Positions 7,652-16,311 are shown, counted from the first letter of the stretch. The stretch: DNA of 20,206 nucleotides from Sedimentisphaerales bacterium (GCA_016932895.1 JAFGCA010000770.1:1-20206); one strand, 5' to 3'. Notes: generated by a model from the letters alone, not told the origin. A program made the numbers and translations.

Positions 7652-10594
7652 ATGACTGGAAGAAACAGAGCCGGAACAGCATTGATCCTCGCCGCTGCAG
7701 CGATGGTAATGCTTGTCCTTGCACCCACTGCGGCCCACGCGGATCTCGTGGTTGAGGAGCAATTTGTTTACGAGGCTGCAATGCTGGACACCCTGGACGG
7801 CGGAACCGGTTTTGACGGTCCCTGGGTTGCAACGAAGTCTCACGGCAGGGATTACTACGTCGGGTTAACAGAATTTGCAGATGAAAAACCCCTCAACGCC
7901 GACTCGGGTCTGTCCTTCTCAACACTGCCGGTGGCCGGCAGTGCCCTGTCCCGCTATGGCAGTGCAGGCCGGGCTGAAGCACACCGAACGATTTCGGCCG
8001 CATCGCAGGCCGCTCTCACACAAGACAACACGACGATCTGGTTTAGCCTGCTCTTCGCGGGACCTGCCGCCAATCGAGGGGCGATGTTTGTTTTCGCAAC
8101 GCAGCCTCTCAATCATACGGATCTCCATACGATGGCCGCCCCGGGTAGTGGTTTCGGGTTCTCGATCCACAGTCCTTCCGACGGCCCCATCAGCGCAGTT
8201 GCCTTCAATAACAGTGCTAACGCAACCATCGAATCGGGCGTTCAGTATACACCCAGTCCGCTCACAGCGGTGAATCTGATTGTCGGCAAAATCAATTGGA
8301 AGCCCAATGGCACGCCCGATGAGTATTTCCTCTTCAACGTCACCGATCTGACCACTGAACCGGCGGAGTCGGAGGCTATCGCATCGATCACGAATCTCGA
8401 TTTTGACCAGTCGGCCTTTAATCTGGTCGCCCTGTGTGACGGCACCAACGCAGTCACCGATGAAATCCGTTTCGGGAACACCTTCGCCGACGTGACGGGC
8501 GTTGTCGACGAGGCCTCCAGTCCCGATCCGAAGGACGACACCATGCTCGAAACCACCTGGGCGCCCCTTCGCTGGCGCGCGGGGACATTCGCCGTTTCGC
8601 ACGACGTGTATTTCGGCGATAACTTCGACGACGTCAATCAAGCCACCCCCGAGGACGGTGCGTTCATGGGGAACCAGAGCGAGACCAGGCTCACGGTGCA
8701 GGACCTGACGCCCGGGACCACCTATTACTGGCGGATCGACGAGGTCACGGACCTCGATCCGGACCGTCCGTTGAAAGGGGAAGTCTGGAGCTTCCGGGTG
8801 CGGCCGGCCATTGCCTGGGCTCCCGCGCCCGCCGACGGGGCCAAATATGTCCTTGCCGATTCGACGCTGAGCTGGGACGTGGGCTTGGGCGCCCTTTTCC
8901 ACACGATCTACTTCGGCGAGAGCTTCGACGAGGTCAGCAATGCCACGACCGGCGGCTTCCAGTTCGTCGAGACCAGCTACGATCCCGGGGCCCTGGAGTT
9001 GGATACGACCTACTATTGGCGAATCGATGAGTTCACCCCGACGGGCACCGTCAAAGGCGATGTCTGGAGCTTCACGACCGTGCCGGAGATCGTCGTCACG
9101 GATCCCAACCTCGTCGGCTGGTGGAAGTTCGAGACCGGTGCCGGTGACAGGGTGTTGGACTTCTCGGGCCACGGCAATCACGGAACAATTGTCGACAAGG
9201 TCCTTTGGGCACCCGGCCAGTTCAACCTGGCGCTGGAGTTTTTCGGTGACAACCAGGGACACGTGGAACTGCCGGCGGGCATGGTCTCCACCGCCAGCGG
9301 TTCCGTCGCTCTGTGGGTCAACACCAACCAGACCGGCGACCTTTATTCTGAAGGTACGTTCTGGTATGGAGCCGAAACCACCGGCACGGGTTTGATGGGT
9401 TTTGGCGAGCAGGAGATTCATGTCCACAGTCAAACTACCGGCGCGTTGGGCTTCTGGATGGGAGGAGCCACCAGTGTCAGCCTGGACGGCCCGATGCTGG
9501 CCGGCACCGGCTGGAACCACGTGGCGGTAACGTGGGACCAGACAGAAGGGTGCACGTTGTATTGCAACGGCGTACAAGCTGACATCCAGGCACACAACGG
9601 CAAAGCAGCGGATCTGGCTGTGATTCGGTTGGGACGACCGAACAGAAACTTTCGATTTCTCAAAGGCTTCCTGGATGACGTCAGGCTGTTCGACCGCGCG
9701 ATTACCGCTGAACAGGTCAGCGAGATCATGACCAGGGGCGAGGACCCGCGTAAGGCAGGCGCCCCCAGCCCCGGCAACGGTTCCGTGGCGACCCTGACCG
9801 TGGCGCAGACGCTGAGCTGGTCTGCAGGCCAAGGCGCATCCCAGCACGACGTTTACTTCGGCACGGACGCAGAGGCGGTCGGTACCGCCGACAACAGTTC
9901 GCCCGAGTTCCAGGGCAGCCAGCCGGGCACCAGTTTTCCTCTGGCCGGCCTGGTCGAGTTTGGGGGCGGCGACTACTACTGGCGGATCGACGAAGTCGCC
10001 GCCGACGGGGCGGTGCAGACGGGCTACCTCTGGAAGTTCGCCGTGCCGGATTACCTGACCGTGGATGACTTCGAGAGCTACACCAACGAGGTCGGCTCCC
10101 GCGTCTTCGAAAAGTGGATCGACGGCGCCGGCTTCACACAGCCGGTAGATACTCCGGGCAACGGCTCCGGTGCGCTGGTCGGACACGATATCTGGACCGG
10201 CGGCTACGCGTCTCTCATGGAGACCGGCGACGTCTACGACGGCAGGCAGGCCATGCCGATCTACTACGACAACACCGCGGCCCCCGGCTACTCCCAAGCG
10301 GATCACACCCTGACCCCGCCACAGAATTGGACGCTTGAGGGTGTAACGACTCTGGTCGTACACATCCGCGGCGAAGCCGACAATACGGGCGCGTTGTACG
10401 TCGAGATCAACGGCGTCAAGGTCCCCTACGACGGCGATCCGGCCGACATCGCCAGTGCCGGGTGGGTGGCCTGGGAAATCGACCTTGCCTCGGTCGGCGT
10501 CAACCTGACGAACGTCACGACCATGACCATCGGCATCGAAGGCGGCGAGACAGGTGTTGTGTATGTCGATGCGATTCGCCTGACCAAACCCTGA
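7652..10594 (+). CDS. Large secreted LamG-domain protein with repeated 'YYWRIDE' modules
   Basis: The start is ATG 7652, 6 nt after GGAGG; ATG 7646 directly abuts that site. The 980-aa product has a signal peptide (MTGRNRAGTALILAAAAMVM, cleavage near AHA). Residues about 30-285 form an N-terminal domain with jelly-roll-like composition. Two fibronectin-III-like modules follow (about 290-385 and 386-480), each with a (H)DVYFG-type strand and a TYYWRIDE strand. A LamG/concanavalin-like domain spans about 482-700 (VGWWKFETGAGDRVLDFSG at its start, GFLDDVRLFDRAI near its end). A third module (about 703-800) and a C-terminal domain starting DYLTVDDFESYTNEVGSRV complete it. This layout is typical of planctomycete extracellular proteins; carbohydrate or surface binding is inferred and no catalytic site is apparent. 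It lies between direct copies of permease 3' sequence. Confidence 0.9.
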   Translation: MTGRNRAGTALILAAAAMVMLVLAPTAAHADLVVEEQFVYEAAMLDTLDGGTGFDGPWVATKSHGRDYYVGLTEFADEKPLNADSGLSFSTLPVAGSALSRYGSAGRAEAHRTISAASQAALTQDNTTIWFSLLFAGPAANRGAMFVFATQPLNHTDLHTMAAPGSGFGFSIHSPSDGPISAVAFNNSANATIESGVQYTPSPLTAVNLIVGKINWKPNGTPDEYFLFNVTDLTTEPAESEAIASITNLDFDQSAFNLVALCDGTNAVTDEIRFGNTFADVTGVVDEASSPDPKDDTMLETTWAPLRWRAGTFAVSHDVYFGDNFDDVNQATPEDGAFMGNQSETRLTVQDLTPGTTYYWRIDEVTDLDPDRPLKGEVWSFRVRPAIAWAPAPADGAKYVLADSTLSWDVGLGALFHTIYFGESFDEVSNATTGGFQFVETSYDPGALELDTTYYWRIDEFTPTGTVKGDVWSFTTVPEIVVTDPNLVGWWKFETGAGDRVLDFSGHGNHGTIVDKVLWAPGQFNLALEFFGDNQGHVELPAGMVSTASGSVALWVNTNQTGDLYSEGTFWYGAETTGTGLMGFGEQEIHVHSQTTGALGFWMGGATSVSLDGPMLAGTGWNHVAVTWDQTEGCTLYCNGVQADIQAHNGKAADLAVIRLGRPNRNFRFLKGFLDDVRLFDRAITAEQVSEIMTRGEDPRKAGAPSPGNGSVATLTVAQTLSWSAGQGASQHDVYFGTDAEAVGTADNSSPEFQGSQPGTSFPLAGLVEFGGGDYYWRIDEVAADGAVQTGYLWKFAVPDYLTVDDFESYTNEVGSRVFEKWIDGAGFTQPVDTPGNGSGALVGHDIWTGGYASLMETGDVYDGRQAMPIYYDNTAAPGYSQADHTLTPPQNWTLEGVTTLVVHIRGEADNTGALYVEINGVKVPYDGDPADIASAGWVAWEIDLASVGVNLTNVTTMTIGIEGGETGVVYVDAIRLTKP

Positions 10595-10654
10595 GGGCGT
10601 CATGGCCGCAGAGGAGTAATGCAGATTTCGCGGGTGTAAATCAAGCACGAACAG

Positions 10655-10680
10655 GGGCTGCGACCGTCGCGTCGCAGCCC
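10655..10680. terminator. Perfect 10-bp hairpin between convergent genes
   Basis: GGGCTGCGAC (10655-10664), a 6-nt loop and GTCGCAGCCC (10671-10680) form a perfect GC-rich stem. It lies 60 nt after the LamG stop and 34 nt after the permease stop on the other strand. The symmetry would let it serve both convergent transcripts. No long T-run follows on either side, so efficiency as an intrinsic terminator is uncertain. Confidence 0.6.
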
Positions 10681-10714
10681 TTGCGTCGCCCGCCCAAATC
10701 CATAAGCGCCTTTG

Positions 10715-11695
10715 TCAACTACGCTTAGGCGCTTTGCGGAGTCGATGGCGGTACTGATCGAGGATGACCGCGGCCACGATGACACATCCGGTGATGAGGC
10801 GTTTGGTGTATTCCTGGGCGCCGATCTGGGCCAGGCCGGCCCCGAGCACGGCGATAATCAGGACGCCGAAGAAGGAGCTGACGACCGAGCCCCGGCCGCC
10901 CATGAGGCTGGTGCCGCCGATCACCACGGCCGCAATCGCCTGGAGCTCGAAGCCGATGGCCGTGTTGGGGTTGGCCGACGACATGCGGGCCGTCTGGATC
11001 ACGGCGGCGACCGCCGTAAGGGAGCTGCACAGAACGAAAACGGCCAGTTTATAGGGGCGCGGATCGATGCCCGAGAGCCGCACCGCCTCCTCGTTCGTGC
11101 CGATGGCGATCAGGTATCGACCGAAGACCGTGCGCGAAAGCACGAGCTGGCCCGCGACTACGATGACCACGGCGAGAAGGAACGGCAGCGACAGGCCGAA
11201 GAGCGAGGTGGCCGTGATGACCTCGATCGGACCGCCCACGTAAATGGTGCGCGATCCCGTTACCAGATAGGCCGCCCCGCGCGCCGCCTCCAGCATACCG
11301 AGCGTAACGATAAAGGACGGCAGCCTCCAGGCGACGACCACCGCACCGTTGGCGGCCCCGCAGACCAGGCCCACCAGCAAACACGCCCCGATCGCAAGCG
11401 GCAGAGGCAGACCCCAGTTGACCAGGCACAGACCCAGCACCGCACTGGACAAAGCCATCACGGACCCCACGGACAGATCGATCCCCGCGATAATCAAAAC
11501 GAACGTCATGCCCACCGCCACAATGGTGATGTCGGGAATCTGGTTCGCAATCGTGCGGAAAGTGGTCAGGGTAAAGAAATTCTCCGCCGCAATGCCAAAA
11601 ACGATGAGAAGCAAAACCAGCGCGCCGGCCATGCCTACATAGTCTACGATCACGCGCTTGATTTCGCCCCGTGCACTTTTGCTGCTTTCGTCCAT
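10715..11695 (-). CDS. rbsC: Ribose-type ABC transporter permease (RbsC family)
   Basis: This is the membrane channel subunit of the sugar importer. The 326-aa product fits RbsC length (about 320). Hydrophobic segments run through the protein, with family motifs PDITIVAVGMTFVLIIAGIDL, LSVGSVMAL, LPSFIVTLGML, and near the end QAIAAVVIGGTSLMGGRGSV. The start ATG 11695 has AAAGG 4 nt upstream; GTG 11707 in the same frame is a possible alternative. It is the last gene of the operon, 106 nt after rbsA, a wider gap than the other junctions. Its 3' end is duplicated as the relic at 6976-7162. Sugar specificity cannot be read from the permease; ribose is inferred from the adjoining ribokinase. Confidence 0.93.
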   Translation of the reverse strand: MDESSKSARGEIKRVIVDYVGMAGALVLLLIVFGIAAENFFTLTTFRTIANQIPDITIVAVGMTFVLIIAGIDLSVGSVMALSSAVLGLCLVNWGLPLPLAIGACLLVGLVCGAANGAVVVAWRLPSFIVTLGMLEAARGAAYLVTGSRTIYVGGPIEVITATSLFGLSLPFLLAVVIVVAGQLVLSRTVFGRYLIAIGTNEEAVRLSGIDPRPYKLAVFVLCSSLTAVAAVIQTARMSSANPNTAIGFELQAIAAVVIGGTSLMGGRGSVVSSFFGVLIIAVLGAGLAQIGAQEYTKRLITGCVIVAAVILDQYRHRLRKAPKRS

Positions 11696-11707
11696 AAAAC
11701 CTTTCAC

Positions 11708-11803
11708 GGCCCCACTTTGGGGTGAGGGAAACGTCGAATCCGCTCTCTTGTACGCACCAGGATCGCCCCCGTCAACCCCGGCCCCGGACCGCGCGGGGCG
11801 GTC
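11708..11803 (-). other. rbsA-rbsC intercistronic region with two small hairpins
   Basis: Two stems can be drawn. GACCGC/GCGGTC (11787-11792 with 11798-11803) overlaps the rbsA stop codon, and CCCCA/TGGGG (11710-11714 with 11718-11722) lies about 15 nt before the rbsC start. Such structures between transporter genes can set relative transcript stability or translation. That role is inferred and the stems are short. Confidence 0.35.
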
Positions 11804-13316
11804 ACGTGGCGACGTATTCGCTGAAGGCGGCGGTCATGATTTCTTCTTCACTCCAGCGGCCCCGGTCGAACGTCGCGGCGACCCGGCCGGCCGATATGAC
11901 CATGATGCGGTGACAAATCGCCATCAGCTCCTTCAGATCGGACGAAACGAAAATGATGGCTTTGCCCTTTTCTGCCAGGTCCGTGAGCATCTGGTAGATC
12001 TCAAACTTGGCGCCCACGTCGATGCCTCGCGTGGGCTCGTCGAAGATGAGAATGTCACAGTCCCGGTAGAGCCACTTGGCGATGACGACCTTCTGCTGGT
12101 TGCCGCCGCTGAGCTGGACCACCGATTGTTCGGGCGACCGGCACTTGATGCCCAGTGCCTCCACGTAGCGGCCCGCAACCTCGTCCTCCCGGCGGCGATC
12201 GATCCAGCCAGCCGTGCTGACGTCTGCCAGCCGGGCGATGGAGACGTTGGCGCGCACGGGCAGAGGCAGAAACAACCCCTGCTCCTTGCGGTCCTCCGTG
12301 AGCAAGGCGATGCCCTCACGCACGGCGTCGCTCGGTTTTCTCACGCGGGCCGGCCCATCCGAGCCGTGCAGGTAGACCGCGCCGGCCTCGCAGGCGTCGG
12401 CGCCGAAGAGGACCCGCATCGTCTCGGTGCGCCCGGAGCCCATGAGCCCGGCCACGCCCAGCACCTCGCCGCCGTACGCCTCGAACGACACGTTTCTGAC
12501 CTTGTCGCCGGCTGTGAGACCAACCACCCGCAGGGCCAGCCGGCCCCGCTGCGTGTCGGCCGCAAGGTGCACCCGCCCGAGATCCCGCCCCACCATCAGA
12601 CGAATGACCTCGTCCGCATCCACGTCGCCGGCGGCGCGCGTGGCCACGACCTGTCCGTCGCGAAGGACCGTGACGCGATCGGCGATGCGCAGCACCTCTT
12701 CGATTCGGTGCGAGATGTAGATGATCCCGACGCCCTCGGCCTTGAGTCGGGCGATCTGGGTAAAAAGCAACTCCACCTCGCTGTCGGTCAGTGACGCCGT
12801 GGGCTCGTCGAGCGCGAGCACGCCACAGCGACGCGAAAGCCCCGCCGCGATCTCCACCATTTGCTGGCGGCCCACACCCAGTGACTTGACGGGCGTGGAC
12901 GGATCGACGTCCTCGAGGCCGACCTTCCGCATGACCGCGCGGGCGTCCTCGTTGAGCCTCCGGTAATCGATGAACCCGAACCGGCTCGGCAGAGTCTCGA
13001 TGAAGATGTTCTCGGCCACGGTCAGGTTGCCGATCAGGTTCAGCTCCTGCATGACCATACGGACGCCGGCGGCCTCCGCCTCGGCGCGCGATTTCGGTTC
13101 ATAGGACCGCCCGGCCAGGGACATGCGACCGGCGTCGGCCGTTTCCACCCCCGCGATGATGCGGGTCAGCGTGCTCTTGCCCGCCCCGTTCTCGCCCACG
13201 AGGGCATGGACCTCGCCCGCGCGGAGATCAAAATCGACCTGAGACAGCGCCTGCACACCCGGAAAGGCCTTGTCGACGCCTGCGACGGTCAGAAGTGTAT
13301 CGGTACCGTGATTCAT
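11802..13316 (-). CDS. rbsA: Ribose-type ABC transporter ATP-binding protein (RbsA, tandem ATPase)
   Basis: This is the ATPase that powers sugar import, with two fused nucleotide-binding domains; 504 aa against about 500 for E. coli RbsA. Domain 1 has Walker A GENGAGKST (residues 41-49), a degenerate signature LGVGRQQMVEIA and Walker B VLALDEPTASL. Domain 2 has a non-canonical P-loop GLMGSGRTET, a full LSGGNQQKV signature and Walker B ILIFDEPTRGID. A degenerate second P-loop is usual in the RbsA/MglA/AraG family. ATG 13316 is the start: the rbsB stop lies 2 nt upstream, which implies translational coupling, and MNHGTDTLLTVAGVDKAFPG is a normal N-terminus. The frame stays open upstream to 13583, but that part is antisense-frame sequence of rbsB. 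Confidence 0.95.
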   Translation of the reverse strand: MNHGTDTLLTVAGVDKAFPGVQALSQVDFDLRAGEVHALVGENGAGKSTLTRIIAGVETADAGRMSLAGRSYEPKSRAEAEAAGVRMVMQELNLIGNLTVAENIFIETLPSRFGFIDYRRLNEDARAVMRKVGLEDVDPSTPVKSLGVGRQQMVEIAAGLSRRCGVLALDEPTASLTDSEVELLFTQIARLKAEGVGIIYISHRIEEVLRIADRVTVLRDGQVVATRAAGDVDADEVIRLMVGRDLGRVHLAADTQRGRLALRVVGLTAGDKVRNVSFEAYGGEVLGVAGLMGSGRTETMRVLFGADACEAGAVYLHGSDGPARVRKPSDAVREGIALLTEDRKEQGLFLPLPVRANVSIARLADVSTAGWIDRRREDEVAGRYVEALGIKCRSPEQSVVQLSGGNQQKVVIAKWLYRDCDILIFDEPTRGIDVGAKFEIYQMLTDLAEKGKAIIFVSSDLKELMAICHRIMVISAGRVAATFDRGRWSEEEIMTAAFSEYVAT

Positions 13317-13318
13317 CC

Positions 13319-14266
13319 TCAGAGCGTTTCGGCCGTGATGAGATCGACCGGCGTTTCCTTGTCGGCGGGAGCGGCCTTGCCCGCCAGCATTTCCAGGGCG
13401 TACTGAATGCCGTACAGCGCCAGTTTGTCGGCGTGCTGGTCCACGGTGCAGAGGAGCCGGCCCTCGGTCAGCAGCCGCTGAGCGGCCGCGATGTTGTCGA
13501 AGCCCACGACGTAGATGTCCTTGGCCTTGCCCGCCGCTTTCAGGGCCGCCACGGCGCCCAACGCCATGCTGTCGTTGGCACACAGGATCGCCTTCAGATC
13601 GGGGTGCTCGTTGATCAGCGCCGAGGCGATGGGTTGGGCCTTGTCGGTCTCCCAGTAGCCCGTCTGCGAACTGACGATGTTCATGCCGCCGCCGATCATG
13701 GCGTCTTCGAAGCCCAGCTTGCGCTGGATACCGTTAAAGGCGTTCGGCGCGCCTTCGATGACGGCCACCTTGTCGCCGGCCTTCAGCCGCGCCGCCAGAT
13801 ACGTCGCGGCCAGCTTGGCGCCTTTGCGGTTGTCCGGACCGACGAACGGAATCACGGCGTTCTTGTCCTTGAGCACCTCGGCGTCGAACTTGTTGTCGAT
13901 ATTGACCACGATGATGCCGGCGTCCATCGCCCGCTTGCAGACCGGCACGAGCGCCTTCGAGTCGGCCGGCGCGATGACAAGCGCGTCGACCCCCTTGGCC
14001 ATCATCAGCTCGACGTATTGAATCTGCTGGGTGACATCCGTCTCGTCCTTGATGCCGACCACCTCCAGGTTGTACTGGTCCCGATGCTGCTCGTGATGGG
14101 CCTTGGCGCCTTCCTCCATCGTCTTGAAGAACTCGTTGGCCAGAGACTTCATGACCAGCGCCACCCTCGGTTTGTCGTCCTGCTTGCGACACCCGCCCCC
14201 AACGGCGCAAATCGTTACCAGAGAGACCCAAAGACACCATCGTGCCAACCGTTTCAGTCCGTTCAT
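13319..14266 (-). CDS. rbsB: Ribose-type periplasmic sugar-binding protein (RbsB family)
   Basis: This is the substrate-binding subunit that delivers sugar to RbsAC. The start ATG 14266 has GAGGAG 7 nt upstream. The 315-aa product begins with an export signal ending in a possible lipobox (SLVTICAVGGGC), so it may be lipid-anchored. Family features are the first strand VALVMKSLANEFFKTMEEG, DVTQQIQYVELMMAKGVDAL, VIAPADSKALVPVCKRAMDAG, then GYWETDKAQ, ILCANDSMALGAVAALKAAG and VVGFDN, giving two Rossmann-like lobes of the type-I periplasmic-binding fold. It follows the ribokinase gene by 19 nt and abuts rbsA. Ribose is inferred from context; related binding proteins take other sugars or autoinducer-2. 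Confidence 0.93.
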   Translation of the reverse strand: MNGLKRLARWCLWVSLVTICAVGGGCRKQDDKPRVALVMKSLANEFFKTMEEGAKAHHEQHRDQYNLEVVGIKDETDVTQQIQYVELMMAKGVDALVIAPADSKALVPVCKRAMDAGIIVVNIDNKFDAEVLKDKNAVIPFVGPDNRKGAKLAATYLAARLKAGDKVAVIEGAPNAFNGIQRKLGFEDAMIGGGMNIVSSQTGYWETDKAQPIASALINEHPDLKAILCANDSMALGAVAALKAAGKAKDIYVVGFDNIAAAQRLLTEGRLLCTVDQHADKLALYGIQYALEMLAGKAAPADKETPVDLITAETL

Positions 14267-14285
14267 GGCTTTCTCCTCAAGCCCG

Positions 14286-15236
14286 TTAGCGTACATCGAA
14301 TTCTTCCACTTCCTGTCTGGTAGGCATGGAGGGCTGCGCCCCCATTTTCGTGACCGACAGCGCGGCGGCTTTCCGGGCGAACGACGCCGCTTCGCGCAGC
14401 GTCTGACCCTGCGCCATGGCCACGGCCAGGCTGCCCGTGAACGCATCGCCGGCCGCCGTGGTATCCACGGCCCGCACCGGTATCGCCGCGACGAACTCCA
14501 TGCCGCTGCCGTCGGCCAGCAGGTACCCCTGGACGCCCATCGTCACGACCACCGCCTTGACGCCGTCGTCGAGCAACCGCTCGGCCGCCAGGCGGGCCGA
14601 CGTCTCGTCGGCCACCTCCATTCCCGTGAGGATCTGGGCCTCCGTCTCGTTGGGCGTCAGGACGGAGGTCTGCCGCAGCAGATCGGGGCGCAGCTTCTGT
14701 GCCGGCGCCGGGTCCAGGACGAACGGAACGTTCGCCTCTTGCGCCAGGCGGGCGGCACACTCGACGGTCTCGATCGGGACCTCCAACTGCGCTACGACCG
14801 CGCCGGCCGAGGCGATCTCGGCCCTGGCCTTCTCGACGTCCGCGCAACTCAACCTGGCGTTGGCGCCGGGGGCGACGACGATCGCGTTGTTGCCGGCAGC
14901 ATCGACCGTAATCAAGGCCACCCCCGAAGGGACATCGGGCGTAAGCGTCACGTGGTCGGTGCCGACGTTCTCTTTCTTGAAGTTCTCCAGCGACCGATGC
15001 CCGAACAGATCGTCTCCGAGCCGGGCCACGAAGCATACGTCCACGCCGAGCTTGGCCGCGGCCACCGCCTGGTTGGCCCCCTTGCCGCCCGGGACCATGA
15101 GAAAGTCGCCCCCCAGGATCGTCTCCCCTAAAGCCGGAATCCGGGGCGACTTCACGACCAGGTCCATGTTGGAGCTGCCGACCACGACTATCTTGACTTC
15201 GTTCGTACCGATGAGATCGTTCCTCTCAAACAACAC
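14286..15236 (-). CDS. rbsK: Ribokinase (PfkB family)
   Basis: Cytoplasmic enzyme: ATP + D-ribose to ribose-5-phosphate. The 316-aa length matches E. coli RbsK (309). Seen are the N-terminal VVVGSSNMDLVVKSPRIP, the PfkB signature around VPGGKGANQAVAAAKLG (about 48-64), LTPNETEAQILTGME, and the C-terminal anion-hole/catalytic motif DTTAAGDAFTGSL with the catalytic Asp at about 264. The start is uncertain: GTG 15236 (or TTG 15233) opens the frame without a good Shine-Dalgarno site. A GAGAGG lies inside the frame but is followed by no standard start codon before the first strand. It is 28 nt after the nucleoside hydrolase and 19 nt before rbsB, fitting the operon. No rbsD pyranase gene is present here. 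Confidence 0.93.
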   Translation of the reverse strand: MLFERNDLIGTNEVKIVVVGSSNMDLVVKSPRIPALGETILGGDFLMVPGGKGANQAVAAAKLGVDVCFVARLGDDLFGHRSLENFKKENVGTDHVTLTPDVPSGVALITVDAAGNNAIVVAPGANARLSCADVEKARAEIASAGAVVAQLEVPIETVECAARLAQEANVPFVLDPAPAQKLRPDLLRQTSVLTPNETEAQILTGMEVADETSARLAAERLLDDGVKAVVVTMGVQGYLLADGSGMEFVAAIPVRAVDTTAAGDAFTGSLAVAMAQGQTLREAASFARKAAALSVTKMGAQPSMPTRQEVEEFDVR

Positions 15237-15264
15237 GCAGGCTCGGGCTTCGCCGCGCGGGCCG

Positions 15265-16263
15265 CTACTTCGTCAGTCTCTCCACCAGCCAGCTCTCGTA
15301 CGCGCCGAGGTCCTTCCAGTTGATCGCGCAATCGATCATCTTGGCGCCTTCGACGACCTTCGTGTGCCCCTCGTCAGTGACCTCGATGGGCAAACGCTTC
15401 ATCTCGGTCAGATCCCGCGTGACGGCCAGGTAGATCGCCACCGTGTCGAACAGCGTGGAGCTGCTGCTGTTGAGCTTCTTGTCCACCTGGCGCCTGAGAT
15501 CGGCCTCGTCGACGTCCTTCCGTTGGCCGCGCAGGCCGTTGGCATACCAGAGGCGGTAGTTCTGGAACAACGTGCCGGTGATGGCGCTGTTGCGTTTGAG
15601 CACCTTCTGATACTTGTCACCCTTGAGCACGACCAGGCCGCACGTATCCAGGGGCGTAATCGTCATGTCCCACGGCGCGGTGAACGCCCGGCGACAGGCG
15701 CCCACGTCCGCCACGACGTTGTACTCCGGGTCGGGCTCGCTCTTGCCGCCGTAGCCTTTGTAGACGCTGCCGTGCATGCCGATGAAGTCGGCCTTCTCGG
15801 CGATCCGGGGCTCCTGCTTGAGCGCCTCGCCGATGTTCGGCAACGGGCCCACGGCAATCACCGTGATCCGCCGGGGCGACTTCATGATGACGTCGATCAG
15901 CGCGTCCACACCGTCACGGTGCACCGTGCCCGGATACCGGGACAGATCGTAGTTCCTGGCCCAATCCGTATGCCGATGCGAGCCGTCGTGCTGCTTGACG
16001 CCGATGCCCACGGGGACGTCCGTGCGGTCGACCCGGTCCAGGAACTTCGCCACCACCCGGGCCTTGGCCTCGGTGTTGCCCACGGCGGTGACAACGAGTT
16101 TCGGCTCCAGCTCGGGACACTGCAACAGCAGCGCCAGAGCCCAGGTGTCGTCGATATCGTCGCAGATGTCCGTGTCGAGAATGACCGGCCTGGGCGCCGC
16201 GTTCGCGGAGATGGCCGCAATCGCCAGAATTAGTGCCGCGCCGATGCATGAGAATCGAATCAT
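15265..16263 (-). CDS. Exported nucleoside hydrolase (IUNH superfamily)
   Basis: Predicted to cleave the N-glycosidic bond of ribonucleosides, giving base plus ribose. The start ATG 16263 has GGAGG 7 nt upstream. The 332-aa product starts with a signal peptide (MIRFSCIGAALILAIAAIS, cleavage near ANA), so it acts outside the cytoplasm. The calcium/ribose-binding Asp cluster is DTDICDDIDD at residues 30-39, aligning with the DTDxGNDVDD form of the family but with Cys for Gly. Further family features are VVTAVGN, ITVIAVGPLPNIGEAL, FIGMHGSVYKG, EYNVVADVGACRRAFTA and near the end FDTVAIYLAV, where many members have a His-Asp or Trp-Asp. The substrate (inosine, uridine, other N-ribosides) cannot be read. 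As first gene of the ribose operon it probably supplies the imported ribose. Confidence 0.9.
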   Translation of the reverse strand: MIRFSCIGAALILAIAAISANAAPRPVILDTDICDDIDDTWALALLLQCPELEPKLVVTAVGNTEAKARVVAKFLDRVDRTDVPVGIGVKQHDGSHRHTDWARNYDLSRYPGTVHRDGVDALIDVIMKSPRRITVIAVGPLPNIGEALKQEPRIAEKADFIGMHGSVYKGYGGKSEPDPEYNVVADVGACRRAFTAPWDMTITPLDTCGLVVLKGDKYQKVLKRNSAITGTLFQNYRLWYANGLRGQRKDVDEADLRRQVDKKLNSSSSTLFDTVAIYLAVTRDLTEMKRLPIEVTDEGHTKVVEGAKMIDCAINWKDLGAYESWLVERLTK

Positions 16264-16311
16264 GGCTCAGCCTCCAAATCCAAGAAGTTTTTCCAAAGAA
16301 CCACCGCAGGT

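Noticed and set aside
7919..10648. Long - ORF of 909 codons
   Set aside because: Antisense shadow of the LamG gene, which has a signal peptide, a ribosome-binding site and clear domains.
13317..13583. N-terminal extension of the RbsA frame to 13583
   Set aside because: The extension lies in another frame of rbsB and is Arg/Gly-rich; ATG 13316 fits the family N-terminus and operon spacing.
14416..16233. Long + ORF of 605 codons
   Set aside because: Antisense across the ribokinase and nucleoside hydrolase genes; low-complexity Ser/Thr/Arg product.
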